A stretch of 64,000 nt of DNA from GYS-P2D sp964489125 (GTDB taxonomy: Bacteria > Bacteroidota > Bacteroidia > Chitinophagales > Saprospiraceae). Below are positions 17,315 to 25,929 of this stretch, piece after piece. Below the pieces are notes generated by a model, which did not search any database, was not told the DNA's origin, and saw only the letters and a list, made by a program, of their open reading frames with translations. Location: contig CAZAXY010000004.1 in NCBI GenBank assembly GCA_964489125.1, positions 1-64,000 on the forward strand, in the 5' to 3' direction. Made by a program: the position numbers and the translations under genes. Each line of letters opens with the position of its first letter. Positions within the stretch are counted from its first letter, which is position 1.

Positions 17315-18445
17315 CTATTTGAAAAATTCATTGATTGAGTCACATATTTTGTGAACTTGCTCGTCGAGTAGTTCATAAAATAATGGGAGCCTAACTAAAT
17401 TGTTTGCAAATCGATCACAATTAGGTAAATCGCGACCATCATGTATGTCAATATAAAATTTACTTTTATGTAATGACAAATAATGAAATACTGCGTGTAT
17501 TCCATTTGATTTTAGATGGGTGATTAGTCGAGAACGTTCTTCGAAATTATTGCACACGAGATAAAACATATGGGCATTATTACTTGCGTATGGCGGTAGA
17601 GACGGGAGCGTAAAATGTTCCTTGAGCGATTCGATATTTAAAAGGTCATAATAAAGATTCCAAATATGTTTTCTACGGCTTTGAATAATTGCGATATTTT
17701 CCAACTGTGCGTATAAAAATGCGGCTAAAATATCGGAGGCCAAAAAGGACGACCCGATGTCTACCCAGCCATATTTGTCTACTTCTCCTCTAAAAAACGC
17801 TGACCTATTTGTCCCTTTTTCCCATATAATTTCAGATCTTTTATGATCGGACTCATTATTGATTACTAAAAGGCCACCTTCTCCACAGATTATATTCTTA
17901 GTCTCATGAAATGAGAACGCTGCAAAGTCCCCAAATGAGCCTAACCGTTGATGTTCATAATATGAATCAATTGCTTGAGCAGCATCTTCGATTAGAAAGA
18001 CATTATGATCGGTTGCAATCTGTTTAATTTTCTTCATATCACAAGCCACACCGGCATAATGAACCACTATAATGGCTTTTGTTTTTGGAGTAATTAATTC
18101 CTCAATTTTGTCTGCATCAATGTTAGGGTTATCAGGATAACAATCCGCAAAAACTAATTTAGCTCCTCGTAGAACAAAAGCATTTGCCGTAGAGACAAAG
18201 GTATACGATGGGAGAATAATTTCGTCTCCAGCTTGTACATTGGATAAAATTGCCGCCATTTCTAACGCATCCGTACAAGAAGTAGTTAGTAGAGATTTTG
18301 AAAAACCTAAGTGATTGGAGAAAAATTCGTGAACTTTTTTAGTGAAATTCTGATTTCCAGATGTTTTACCAGAATTAACGGCCTGAGCGATATAATAGAG
18401 TTCTTTGCCAGAGAGGTATGGTTTATTGAATGGAATTCTTGACAT
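17315..18445 (-). CDS. rffA: dTDP-4-amino-4,6-dideoxygalactose transaminase
   Basis: A 376-residue PLP-dependent sugar transaminase of the DegT/DnrJ/EryC1 fold, RffA (WecE) type. Known members convert dTDP-4-keto-6-deoxyglucose to dTDP-4-amino-4,6-dideoxygalactose with glutamate. Marks are IPFNKPYLSGKELYYIAQAV, LTTSCTDALEMAAIL, GDEIILPSYTFVSTANAFVL, EDAAQAIDSYY and FSFHETKNIICGEGG with the PLP-binding Lys. The ATG at 18445 is chosen because it gives the family N-terminus (MSRIPFNKPY); a frame open from 18472 would overlap the upstream methyltransferase. An amino sugar made here could be the acceptor of an acyl group (inference). Confidence 0.92.
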   Translation of the reverse strand: MSRIPFNKPYLSGKELYYIAQAVNSGKTSGNQNFTKKVHEFFSNHLGFSKSLLTTSCTDALEMAAILSNVQAGDEIILPSYTFVSTANAFVLRGAKLVFADCYPDNPNIDADKIEELITPKTKAIIVVHYAGVACDMKKIKQIATDHNVFLIEDAAQAIDSYYEHQRLGSFGDFAAFSFHETKNIICGEGGLLVINNESDHKRSEIIWEKGTNRSAFFRGEVDKYGWVDIGSSFLASDILAAFLYAQLENIAIIQSRRKHIWNLYYDLLNIESLKEHFTLPSLPPYASNNAHMFYLVCNNFEERSRLITHLKSNGIHAVFHYLSLHKSKFYIDIHDGRDLPNCDRFANNLVRLPLFYELLDEQVHKICDSINEFFK

Positions 18446-18449
18446 GAAA

Positions 18450-19283
18450 TTATTTTTTAGTAGCCACCGCAATACAACTAGTACCCCAATATATTGGACG
18501 TTGAGATTTGATTTTGCTCAGTTCAAACTGAAACATCCTATTTAGAATTTTATGTTGAGCAAATTTCGGTGCTTTGTGATGTTTTAATGTTTTTTGTCTT
18601 ACATTATTTTTTGTGAGAAATCCTAGTTTGCTTGGAATAGATCTTAATGTGAAAAGAGGTAAGGTAAGTGGGCTAAAAATATAGCTGATGTAATTAATTT
18701 CAAAGCCATTAATTTCTAATAGCTTTCTCAAGCTTTTAGTACTGTATCTTCTAAAGTGACCAGCGATTTCATCATTGATAGACCAGAGTTTATTAAGAGC
18801 TGGTACTGTTACATATAACTTACCATCTTTTTTCAGATATTTGTGAAGGTTAGAGACAAACATATTATCATCTTCTATATGCTCTATAACATCAAAAACT
18901 CCAATTGAGTCTAAACAGTTATCATGGAATCCCCCGGTCTGGAGGGTGGCACAAATAATATTTTGTACACCCCGCTGTCGAGCATTTTTAGCACCTTCTT
19001 CACCTGGTTCTAATAGAACAACGTTATAACCTGCTGTTTCTAGCTGTTTCGCTACAAAACCATTTCCCCCGCCTATATCAAAAAGTATGTCATTCTCGTT
19101 TTGAAAAATACTTAAGCATGATTTAATACATTGATTCCTATGACAAAACCAATATGAATTGTCCTCAATTTGAAAACAAACCGAATTTCCATCTTGAGGA
19201 TAGGATATTCTCTTCTTCTCAGTATGAGGTCTCCAAATACCGTCGATTAGTGAGATGTTTTTTGAGTAAGCTGTTATATCCAT
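18450..19283 (-). CDS. Class I SAM-dependent methyltransferase
   Basis: A 277-residue methyltransferase. The SAM-binding motif I is ILFDIGGGNGFVAKQLETAG, with motif II YNVVLLEPGEEG, and FDVIEHIEDDNMFVSNLHKY at the post-I/motif III region. The first ~75 residues include WFCHRNQCIKSCL, a Cys/His-rich start seen in methyltransferases of polysaccharide loci. The C-terminal ~80 residues are basic and may bind the glycan or membrane. The methylated substrate is unknown. It ends four bases before rffA and begins 15 bases after the previous methyltransferase gene, so it is inside an operon. Confidence 0.85.
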   Translation of the reverse strand: MDITAYSKNISLIDGIWRPHTEKKRISYPQDGNSVCFQIEDNSYWFCHRNQCIKSCLSIFQNENDILFDIGGGNGFVAKQLETAGYNVVLLEPGEEGAKNARQRGVQNIICATLQTGGFHDNCLDSIGVFDVIEHIEDDNMFVSNLHKYLKKDGKLYVTVPALNKLWSINDEIAGHFRRYSTKSLRKLLEINGFEINYISYIFSPLTLPLFTLRSIPSKLGFLTKNNVRQKTLKHHKAPKFAQHKILNRMFQFELSKIKSQRPIYWGTSCIAVATKK

Positions 19284-19298
19284 ACTAAAGTGACAATA

Positions 19299-19934
19299 TT
19301 ATTTATACATTTTCATCACAAAAACACTGTAAGGTATTCTTAGATGATTAGTAATTAGTTCAGACTCTATTTTTTCGAATGATTTTTTTGCTATAACTAA
19401 ATATTGTTGAGGCGTTCTAACATTTTGTCCACGATCTTTGGAAACTAACCATTTAGAGGCTCGAGATTGCTTGTCGTGATATACAGAATCTTGAGTAATG
19501 AGAAAGCCATTAGGCTTAAGATATTGGCGAGCAACCTCAAATAAGAAAAGAGTGTCTTTATCAGATAAATGATGAATTAGAGCATTCGCATTAATTGCGT
19601 CGAAATAATTATACCATCTTTTATTGATGGTGTCACCAACTCTTTCACAATAGAAATTGCCTTTTTCTCCGAATTTATTCTTTGCAAAATTGATATAACT
19701 TTCTTCCATATCAAAACCATGGTACTCGATATTTAATGGTAGATAATCTAATAGAGCACCAGTGCCACATCCTATGTCAAGTACTTTGGACTCTTTTGGT
19801 AGATTAAAATGTTTTGTATAATGTTTTTCCCTATTGTGAATACTACCAATAAGGGTTTGGAAGGCATTATAGAAACTTGGAATTTCGAGATATTTTCGAA
19901 TACCCCTACTAATATGAGGTTTAGAATCTTTCAT
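19299..19934 (-). CDS. Class I SAM-dependent methyltransferase
   Basis: A 211-residue methyltransferase with motif I KVLDIGCGTGALLDYLP, acidic motif II IEYHGFDMEESYINFAK and FDAINANALIHHLSDKDTL. The start is set at the ATG at 19934 (MKDSKPHISRG). A longer frame from 19976 adds a hydrophobic stretch unlike the family. It is the first gene of the minus-strand operon that continues with a second methyltransferase, rffA and the GtrA gene. The substrate is probably a sugar or a sugar-linked group. Confidence 0.85.
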   Translation of the reverse strand: MKDSKPHISRGIRKYLEIPSFYNAFQTLIGSIHNREKHYTKHFNLPKESKVLDIGCGTGALLDYLPLNIEYHGFDMEESYINFAKNKFGEKGNFYCERVGDTINKRWYNYFDAINANALIHHLSDKDTLFLFEVARQYLKPNGFLITQDSVYHDKQSRASKWLVSKDRGQNVRTPQQYLVIAKKSFEKIESELITNHLRIPYSVFVMKMYK

Positions 19935-20070
19935 GCGTAAGTATAGTAAAAATTGGAGATAGTTGAATAACCACATGATTTATGGTTCAATAGAAAGAGT
20001 GCAACTTGGACATTAATCAGAGTATTTTCAGAATTCAAATATATTTGACACATTGTGGAGAAATTAGAAT

Positions 20071-21000
20071 GTGTTGAACTCAAGTAAGTTTTCTGTTGTA
20101 ATACCGGTTTATAATACCACAGAAGTGTTGTTCTCATTGGTTGATTCTATAGAAACAACTATGAGAGGATATTCTGCTGAATATGAAATCATATTGGTGA
20201 ATGATAATTCGCCTAATACCGAATCTTGGCAAATAATCAAATCTTTGAGTGAGTCAAAATCATATGTTAAGGGAGTTCTATTAAGTAGAAACTTTGGACA
20301 ACAAAGTGCGACGTTATGTGGTTTGGCTCAGTCTACAGGTGACTATGTCATAACCATGGATGATGATTTCCAACATAATCCTGCTGATATACCGCTGCTT
20401 ATTGAGTATGCTGAACAATATGATATTGTGATTGCTCACTTGATCGATAAGAAGCATTCCTACTTTAAAAAATGGACATCCGCGATAAAGAGTTATTTTG
20501 ACCGCTTAATTTTGGATAAACCTAAAGGCATTCATTTATCAGCTTTCAGGTTGTTAAGCAGAAATGTTGTAGATGGGATGTTGGCGATCAAAACTCCAAC
20601 CCCGTTCATACCTGCATTAATGTTTTATGTTTCTAAGAATGTGATTAGTGTGAAAATGCCTCACTATCAAAGAAAAGAAGGACAGTCGGGCTACACGATG
20701 TACAAGCTTATTAAATTGTTTAGTTATTTAATAATCAATAACTCCTCACTGCTACTGAGATGTATAGGCTATATTGGAGTGTTTCTTTCTTTAGGGAGCT
20801 TTATTTTAGTGATATATTTCACCTTGAAACGAGTCATATATGATGCAGCCATAGAAGGCTGGACCTCTACCATAATTTTAATATTGTTTTTCGGGGGATT
20901 TCAACTATTTACATTAGGAATAATTGGAGAATATCTTATTAGAATCGTTAGAGGTGTTGAGGAGAAACCGTCATATATTATTAAGGAAATGATAGATTAA
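20071..21000 (+). CDS. Family 2 glycosyltransferase, GtrB/DPM1-like
   Basis: A 309-residue polyprenyl-phosphate glycosyltransferase. The GT-A domain has FSVVIPVYNTTE, YEIILVNDNSPN, GDYVITMDDDFQHNPADIP (metal-binding Asp region) and RKEGQSGYTMYKLIKL. Two C-terminal transmembrane helices (about 230-255 and 265-290) anchor it. GtrB-type enzymes load a sugar onto undecaprenyl phosphate; GtrA at 16937 would help flip it. The start is GTG at 20071 (or TTG at 20074), since the overlapping ATG hits a stop. GTGGAGAAAT lies before it. Its stop overlaps the 3' end of the convergent comA-like gene by four bases. Confidence 0.9.
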   Translation: MLNSSKFSVVIPVYNTTEVLFSLVDSIETTMRGYSAEYEIILVNDNSPNTESWQIIKSLSESKSYVKGVLLSRNFGQQSATLCGLAQSTGDYVITMDDDFQHNPADIPLLIEYAEQYDIVIAHLIDKKHSYFKKWTSAIKSYFDRLILDKPKGIHLSAFRLLSRNVVDGMLAIKTPTPFIPALMFYVSKNVISVKMPHYQRKEGQSGYTMYKLIKLFSYLIINNSSLLLRCIGYIGVFLSLGSFILVIYFTLKRVIYDAAIEGWTSTIILILFFGGFQLFTLGIIGEYLIRIVRGVEEKPSYIIKEMID

Positions 21001-21758
21001 TCATTTTCGTGAAAGTGTAAGAGCGTATCGCCTCTGAGTCCTAAGCGTAATGTCTCTAAGCCGATAATTCCATTAGTACTGATATTGCCTAAATTCACGT
21101 TAGGACCAAATTTCTTAATAAACCATACCTGCTGAGATTTCTGGGGTGCCTCCCAGATGATGTTTTCATTTTGTATCGCATTGACAACATCGTCAACAAG
21201 ACCTGTCCTAACTTCAGAGCTTTTTCTGAATACGCCCGCCTGACCAGATTCTCGGCCTTCGGCAATAACTTTCCATGCTCCAGCAGATAGTTCTTCTTGC
21301 ATAGAACTAACCCAGAAACTTGGGGCATATATAGCTTCAGTGTCTTTAGAGCCAAATTCGGAAAGCACTTTATATTTTTTTGAGTATTGCTCAATTAACT
21401 CTAGTTTTTTGGACCTACCGATATCTACTGTTCCATCAGAGATCTCAATAAGATTGAGATCATACTCGGCAATCATATGATCAAAAAAGTCAAGCTTGTT
21501 ATGAATAAAGAAAAATTCAAAAAGTGTACCACCAAAACAGATTGGAATGTCATGTGATTTGTACTTTTTTATTTTAGCACTAAGGTTGTTAATCACTAAT
21601 GATGTGCCCCACCCTAATTTTACATAATCTATATAATCTTTAGAGACCTCCATAATGTTGTCTATATCAGACAAGGAAATCCCTCCATCTATAACCATGG
21701 TGAGACCGTTGGATCTTGGCTTAATTGTTCTATTTGGTAAAAGTTGATTAAGGTTCAT
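20997..21758 (-). CDS. comA: Phosphosulfolactate synthase (ComA family)
   Basis: A 253-residue TIM-barrel enzyme of the phosphosulfolactate synthase family, which adds sulfite to phosphoenolpyruvate to form (R)-phosphosulfolactate, the first step of coenzyme M synthesis in methanogens and of some bacterial sulfonate pathways. Family marks are YIDYVKLGWGTSLVI near residue 45, FGGTLFEFF, LIEISDGTVDI, VLSEFGSKD with a conserved Lys, and KVIAEGRESGQAGVF. The ATG at 21758 is preferred to a TTG at 21764. It overlaps the upstream lyase gene by 11 bases, so translation is coupled. It is the last gene of the ATP-grasp/flavoprotein/lyase/synthase operon. The gene name is used by family, not by proven role. 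Confidence 0.92.
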   Translation of the reverse strand: MNLNQLLPNRTIKPRSNGLTMVIDGGISLSDIDNIMEVSKDYIDYVKLGWGTSLVINNLSAKIKKYKSHDIPICFGGTLFEFFFIHNKLDFFDHMIAEYDLNLIEISDGTVDIGRSKKLELIEQYSKKYKVLSEFGSKDTEAIYAPSFWVSSMQEELSAGAWKVIAEGRESGQAGVFRKSSEVRTGLVDDVVNAIQNENIIWEAPQKSQQVWFIKKFGPNVNLGNISTNGIIGLETLRLGLRGDTLLHFHEND

Positions 21759-23244
21759 TATCAATTATTTTATTAACAGTGTTGTATAGTTGGTTATAGT
21801 CGTTGTGACTTCTAAAATCGCTGAGCTTAGAAGAGAAATTTAGCAGTGTTTCTTTAGCTTTTTGTATCATGTCAGCGACTTTGTGAGGTTCTGCACTTCC
21901 TGAAGTTGTTCTTTTGTATAATGTTGCTTGAGGATCTATTAAATCATCAACTTCTTGTTGTGAAAGGCGAATGCTTACCCCAGTTCTAATCGATACTTCA
22001 TCTATTATAACATTTGCTGATACGGATTGGATTTCATTATCGATTAATTTGCGAACAATTGAACCGACTATTTCATGTGAGCTTTTATAGTCAATTTTGT
22101 GTTGAACAGTAAGGAATTCAGATAAATCGCTGGCATATACAAAGCCTCGTGACATATTTCTTTGTACGTTCTGTTTTTTTAATCTTACTGTTTCAACGAC
22201 TCGCGCAAATAGCCTTATTCCTTCCTTTGACCTATCAAGAACTTCTGGAACGTCGTTGTAAGCAAATATCCTACTGTCAGGATTGCCTGAGAATACTTTG
22301 CCATAAGACACCGAAGCCATAAGTTTACCGGAGATCATATTGCTCAAACCTCGAAGATATGTCAATGGGTAAGGATTCTTTTTTTGTGGCATAATAACAC
22401 TAGTTCTACATAAACTATCGGGTAATTCAATCATAGAGAATTCAACACTATTGAAGAATTGTAATTCTTGTGCTAATCTCCCGATGTTAGCATAACAAAT
22501 GCTGATGGAGCTGAGTATATCTATAGGAAGATCCGATTGCCACATCCCATCTCTAGAATGCACAATTGGTTCTTTAAAGTTGAGTAGTTGACTTACCAAT
22601 AGTCTATCTAAATTTAAATTACTCCCACTAGAAATACCGCTGCCTAAAGGACATTTATTTAACCTATCATATATACTAAATAGTCTTTCTAAATCCCTTT
22701 CTATAGGGTAGTAGTATGTCAGTAAATAGTGACCAAATGAAGTTACAGTAGCTTGGTACAGATATGTGTAATCAGGTATAACACTTTCAACTTCTTGGAT
22801 TGCCTTATTAAGGAATACGCGGCCTAAATCAATTAAGCTTTCTATCAAGATAGCGAGTTTTTGTCTTGTAGCGATATAAAAAGCCGTATTAATAGCCTCT
22901 CGTCTCGGCCTTCCTAGGTGCATCCAGCCTGATATTTTACCTATTTTATTATTGAGATATGACTCTTTACTATTATAAATATCGCCACTTTGTTCATTAA
23001 TAATATCGCTAGTCTTGACCGCAGTAATATTTTTCAATTCCTGAAGAAGGGTCTTTCCATCAGAAAATGGAATTAGGTTTTGTTTTATCAGCATGCTAAC
23101 ATATGCCAGATCCACTAAATGTAATGAGTCCATTAGATAATGGGCATAACTGTTGTCATGTTTATAGGCAGAATTGATGAGAAGGGGGTCTGGAGCTTCT
23201 TTGAGTCTTCCTCCTTCACCATAGGCGATTGTATTACTGGCCAT
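21748..23244 (-). CDS. Argininosuccinate-lyase-like enzyme, altered active site
   Basis: A 498-residue member of the aspartase/fumarase superfamily, nearest to argininosuccinate lyase. Shared blocks are TSFGHYLLTYYYPIERDLER, CPLGSGISSGSNLNLDR and RTSVIMPQKKNP, whose Ser aligns with the catalytic one. Key differences are visible: the usual HTGRSRND motif is HLGRPRRE, and THLQ, whose His is a catalytic acid in true lyases, is TYLY. A different substrate is therefore likely. The ATG at 23244 follows the flavoprotein stop by one base. Bacterial coenzyme M loci pair a ComA with a lyase of this superfamily that removes phosphate from phosphosulfolactate; the same step is my inference here. Urea-cycle function is unlikely. 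Confidence 0.85.
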   Translation of the reverse strand: MASNTIAYGEGGRLKEAPDPLLINSAYKHDNSYAHYLMDSLHLVDLAYVSMLIKQNLIPFSDGKTLLQELKNITAVKTSDIINEQSGDIYNSKESYLNNKIGKISGWMHLGRPRREAINTAFYIATRQKLAILIESLIDLGRVFLNKAIQEVESVIPDYTYLYQATVTSFGHYLLTYYYPIERDLERLFSIYDRLNKCPLGSGISSGSNLNLDRLLVSQLLNFKEPIVHSRDGMWQSDLPIDILSSISICYANIGRLAQELQFFNSVEFSMIELPDSLCRTSVIMPQKKNPYPLTYLRGLSNMISGKLMASVSYGKVFSGNPDSRIFAYNDVPEVLDRSKEGIRLFARVVETVRLKKQNVQRNMSRGFVYASDLSEFLTVQHKIDYKSSHEIVGSIVRKLIDNEIQSVSANVIIDEVSIRTGVSIRLSQQEVDDLIDPQATLYKRTTSGSAEPHKVADMIQKAKETLLNFSSKLSDFRSHNDYNQLYNTVNKIIDNEP

Positions 23245-23245
23245 G

Positions 23246-24469
23246 CTATTCGTATTTAAATGCTTCTTTAGAGGCATTTATTCCGGCGATTCGGCCAAAA
23301 ACAAATATATCTAATAGTGAGTTACCCATTAATCTATCCGAGCCATGAACGCCGTAAGTTGCTTCTCCTGCTGCAAAAATTCCTGAGATATTTGTTTCAG
23401 TATTAGTGTTAATGGGAATGCCCCCCAATGAATAGTGTAAGATCGGGTAAACTAATATCATTTCTTCACTAATATTGATTCCTTGATTAATAAATTCTTT
23501 AAAAAGTGTTGGGAAGTGATTTTCTAAGAATCCATTACCATTGATTTTATCAATAATTGGTGTGTTGAGCCATACTCCAATTCGACCATCATCAGTGGTA
23601 ATGCCGTTACCCATGTTACATTCCAATACTATTTTTTGAGTTAATTTATTACGAGTACTCATAGGATCACAGAATGACTCCAGATTTCTGTTAAGAATAG
23701 TGGCTCCTGCAGAACGCACTGTTTCTGGTACTCTTTTTCGTCTCATGGATTTAGGAGAGACTATGCCGGTAGGGTGATATTGAATGAGATCTGGCAACAT
23801 TACTTGTAAGCCTATATCATTTAAGATATCATATATGTCAGGAGCTGTTGTTGATTTCGGTTGGATTCCTACTCGTTTTGCTGGGGGGACGTATCCTCCA
23901 CATGCCAAAACAATGGTTTTACTTCTTATTGAATATGGTTCATTATGATTATTGTTGACAGTGGTGATAAACTCTCCTGCCTTGAGTTTAGTGATGTTTG
24001 TTGGATGGTGAAACTCCATCACCTTAATGTCAGTATTAAGAACTGCGTTTTTTAATGGTTCCATTAATTTGTTGCCACTTTTATCTCCGCAAGAAAGGAT
24101 TCTTGGATGACTTAAACCAGCTGCCGTTTGGACTCTATACCTCCCCTCTTCCTTATCAAAACCTACCCCTTTTTCTTCTAACCAATTGATCACATTAGGC
24201 GCTTCATTAGCTAGTATATGCACGAGTTTTTCATCATTATTATATTCTCCAGCTTTTAAGGTGTCTTCTATATGAGCTTGGGCTGAGTCATTTTTTGATA
24301 GAGCTGCTTGTATCCCTCCTTGAGCACGTGATGTCTTCGAGTCAAGAAAATCAGATTGAGTTATTATGTGAACATTCGACCCGTTGGCCGATGCTTCTAG
24401 GGCTGCTGAGCAACCAGCCCCACCACTACCAATTACTAAGACATCTGTATTGATCACAAAGCTATTCAT
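23246..24469 (-). CDS. FAD-dependent fumarate reductase/aspartate oxidase-like flavoprotein
   Basis: A 407-residue flavoprotein of the succinate dehydrogenase/fumarate reductase/NadB family. The FAD-binding GSGGAG is at residues 14-19, followed by SRAQGGIQAAL, the substrate region QYHPTGI and HYSLGGIPINTNTE, an Arg-containing STRNKLTQK, and GEATYGVHGSDRLMGNSLLD near the end. It stops right after the FAD domain and lacks the C-terminal helical domain of ~530-600-residue relatives; no iron-sulfur partner is encoded nearby. The ATG at 24469 overlaps the ATP-grasp stop by eight bases. Members act on fumarate-like dicarboxylates, so a sulfonate analogue of fumarate is a reasonable substrate (inference). 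An aspartate-oxidase-like reaction is the main alternative. Confidence 0.87.
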   Translation of the reverse strand: MNSFVINTDVLVIGSGGAGCSAALEASANGSNVHIITQSDFLDSKTSRAQGGIQAALSKNDSAQAHIEDTLKAGEYNNDEKLVHILANEAPNVINWLEEKGVGFDKEEGRYRVQTAAGLSHPRILSCGDKSGNKLMEPLKNAVLNTDIKVMEFHHPTNITKLKAGEFITTVNNNHNEPYSIRSKTIVLACGGYVPPAKRVGIQPKSTTAPDIYDILNDIGLQVMLPDLIQYHPTGIVSPKSMRRKRVPETVRSAGATILNRNLESFCDPMSTRNKLTQKIVLECNMGNGITTDDGRIGVWLNTPIIDKINGNGFLENHFPTLFKEFINQGINISEEMILVYPILHYSLGGIPINTNTETNISGIFAAGEATYGVHGSDRLMGNSLLDIFVFGRIAGINASKEAFKYE

Positions 24470-25727
24470 TGAGATACTTGGATGAGGGCCAAAAAACAAG
24501 ATTGGCATCATTAGTATCTGAGACAATTAATTTTTCATAGATTACTTGAGTCTGTGCGTTGAGATCAGATTTATCTACGCTTGATTTACAAATATAATAA
24601 CCAATACGACCTAAGGAGTTGATTATTTTATCCTGTTTGTATCCCATCGGATGATAAATATCCCCTGCTACCACGTTGGTATTCGCTGCATAGATGTTAT
24701 TTAAATTACTGTATGTGAATGTGCCAGGCTTAGCTAGTAGGAAATTTACAAGTGCGAATTTTTCACGTATCGGGTAGGGAGGCACCGTAGGAAAGGAATC
24801 TAAAGAACCTTTCAATGCTAATTCCAAAAGTAAAGGATAGATGTTAATACCGGTAACCTCTTTGATCAGCTGATCTTCATGTCCCCCGCCGATTCGACAG
24901 GTGGCTTCGACAATTTTTAATTGATTTTCGCTAAAAATACACTGAACATAGAGCGGGCCATCATTGATATTATATGCTTTCATGATATTCGTGCACGTTT
25001 GATGAATATGGTCCAGATACTCACTTGAGAGTCGACTCGGATAAGTATGTTGAAAACACACACCTACGGCTTCATCTTTATTATAGGTTATCCGATCGGT
25101 GACTAATAAGATCTTTGGATCTCCTTTATGGATCCATGCACTTATTGTGATTTCCGGCCCACTGACATATTCTTGGACAATACACTTGTTTTCTTTAGAG
25201 ACGTTAGACGCAAGTTCTATAGCATCTGATAGCTCATAATTTGCGTCAACTATGCTTATGCCCCGTTGACCCTGAGAGTCAACAGGTTTTACGATTAATG
25301 GATACTCAAAATTGTCAATGTCACTTCTGTCATATTGTTGATTAATAATTATTCGATATTTTGGTATATCGCATCCATTTTGACTCAATACCTCAAACAT
25401 TGAGAGTTTGTTTGTACAAAGGTGAGCGGACTCTTTGCTAAGGTAGCATGGAAGCTTCATTCCATGGGTGACTTGAGCCATGGTATTTAGAGGCTGATCG
25501 GTCCCTGAGGTTATTACTCCGTCCACACAATATTCTTTTGCCAACAAAATGTTAGATTCAACGTCCAGAGTGCTAGTGAGAGTTGAGTACGTTGCTATTT
25601 TATGGCCTGGACTGTAAGGTAAATAATCCGATAATACGACTTCTACGTTATTCTCTTCCGCATATTTGATCAAGTCGATTTGATGTCGACCTCCGCCCAA
25701 TACTAAAACAGTCTTCTTCTTTCTCAC
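24462..25727 (-). CDS. ATP-grasp carboxylate-amine ligase-like protein
   Basis: A 421-residue ATP-grasp enzyme. The N-terminal domain has VLVLGGGRHQIDLIKYA. The ATP-binding domain has YPLIVKPVDSQGQRGISIV, CIVQEYVSGPEITISAW, and LKIVEATCRIGGGHEDQLI with the metal-binding Glu and Arg. A C-terminal ~100-residue domain (KFALVNFLLAKPGTF) resembles that of amino-acid ligases of the PurK/carbamoyl-phosphate type. Such enzymes form an acyl phosphate and join it to an amine. The start is GTG at 25727. It is the first gene of the four-gene operon and overlaps the next gene by eight bases. Substrates are not known; a sulfonated carboxylate and an amino sugar or amino acid are candidates. Confidence 0.88.
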   Translation of the reverse strand: MRKKKTVLVLGGGRHQIDLIKYAEENNVEVVLSDYLPYSPGHKIATYSTLTSTLDVESNILLAKEYCVDGVITSGTDQPLNTMAQVTHGMKLPCYLSKESAHLCTNKLSMFEVLSQNGCDIPKYRIIINQQYDRSDIDNFEYPLIVKPVDSQGQRGISIVDANYELSDAIELASNVSKENKCIVQEYVSGPEITISAWIHKGDPKILLVTDRITYNKDEAVGVCFQHTYPSRLSSEYLDHIHQTCTNIMKAYNINDGPLYVQCIFSENQLKIVEATCRIGGGHEDQLIKEVTGINIYPLLLELALKGSLDSFPTVPPYPIREKFALVNFLLAKPGTFTYSNLNNIYAANTNVVAGDIYHPMGYKQDKIINSLGRIGYYICKSSVDKSDLNAQTQVIYEKLIVSDTNDANLVFWPSSKYLNE

Positions 25728-25929
25728 AATTATACTTTTAATTGAATACTGTACTAAAACAATTATTCAACAAAACACTCTCATTAAAATTTTCTGTGAA
25801 GATATAAAGATTATGTAAACCGCCTTTCTTGGATTATAGGTTGCGTCAATAGGGAAGGAATAGATGAATCTAGAAATAGTGGTATGAACACCACTCCGAT
25901 ATTAAGCGTGGAAACGTGAAGCGATCCAT

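Noticed and set aside
21748..23244. Arginine biosynthesis gene argH
   Set aside because: The HTGRSRND motif and the catalytic His are changed and there is no argG or other arginine gene next to it.
20997..25727. A complete coenzyme M biosynthesis cluster
   Set aside because: Only the first steps (ComA and an aspartase/fumarase-family lyase) have counterparts. The later enzymes of either the archaeal or bacterial route are absent, and the flavoprotein and ATP-grasp do not belong to it.
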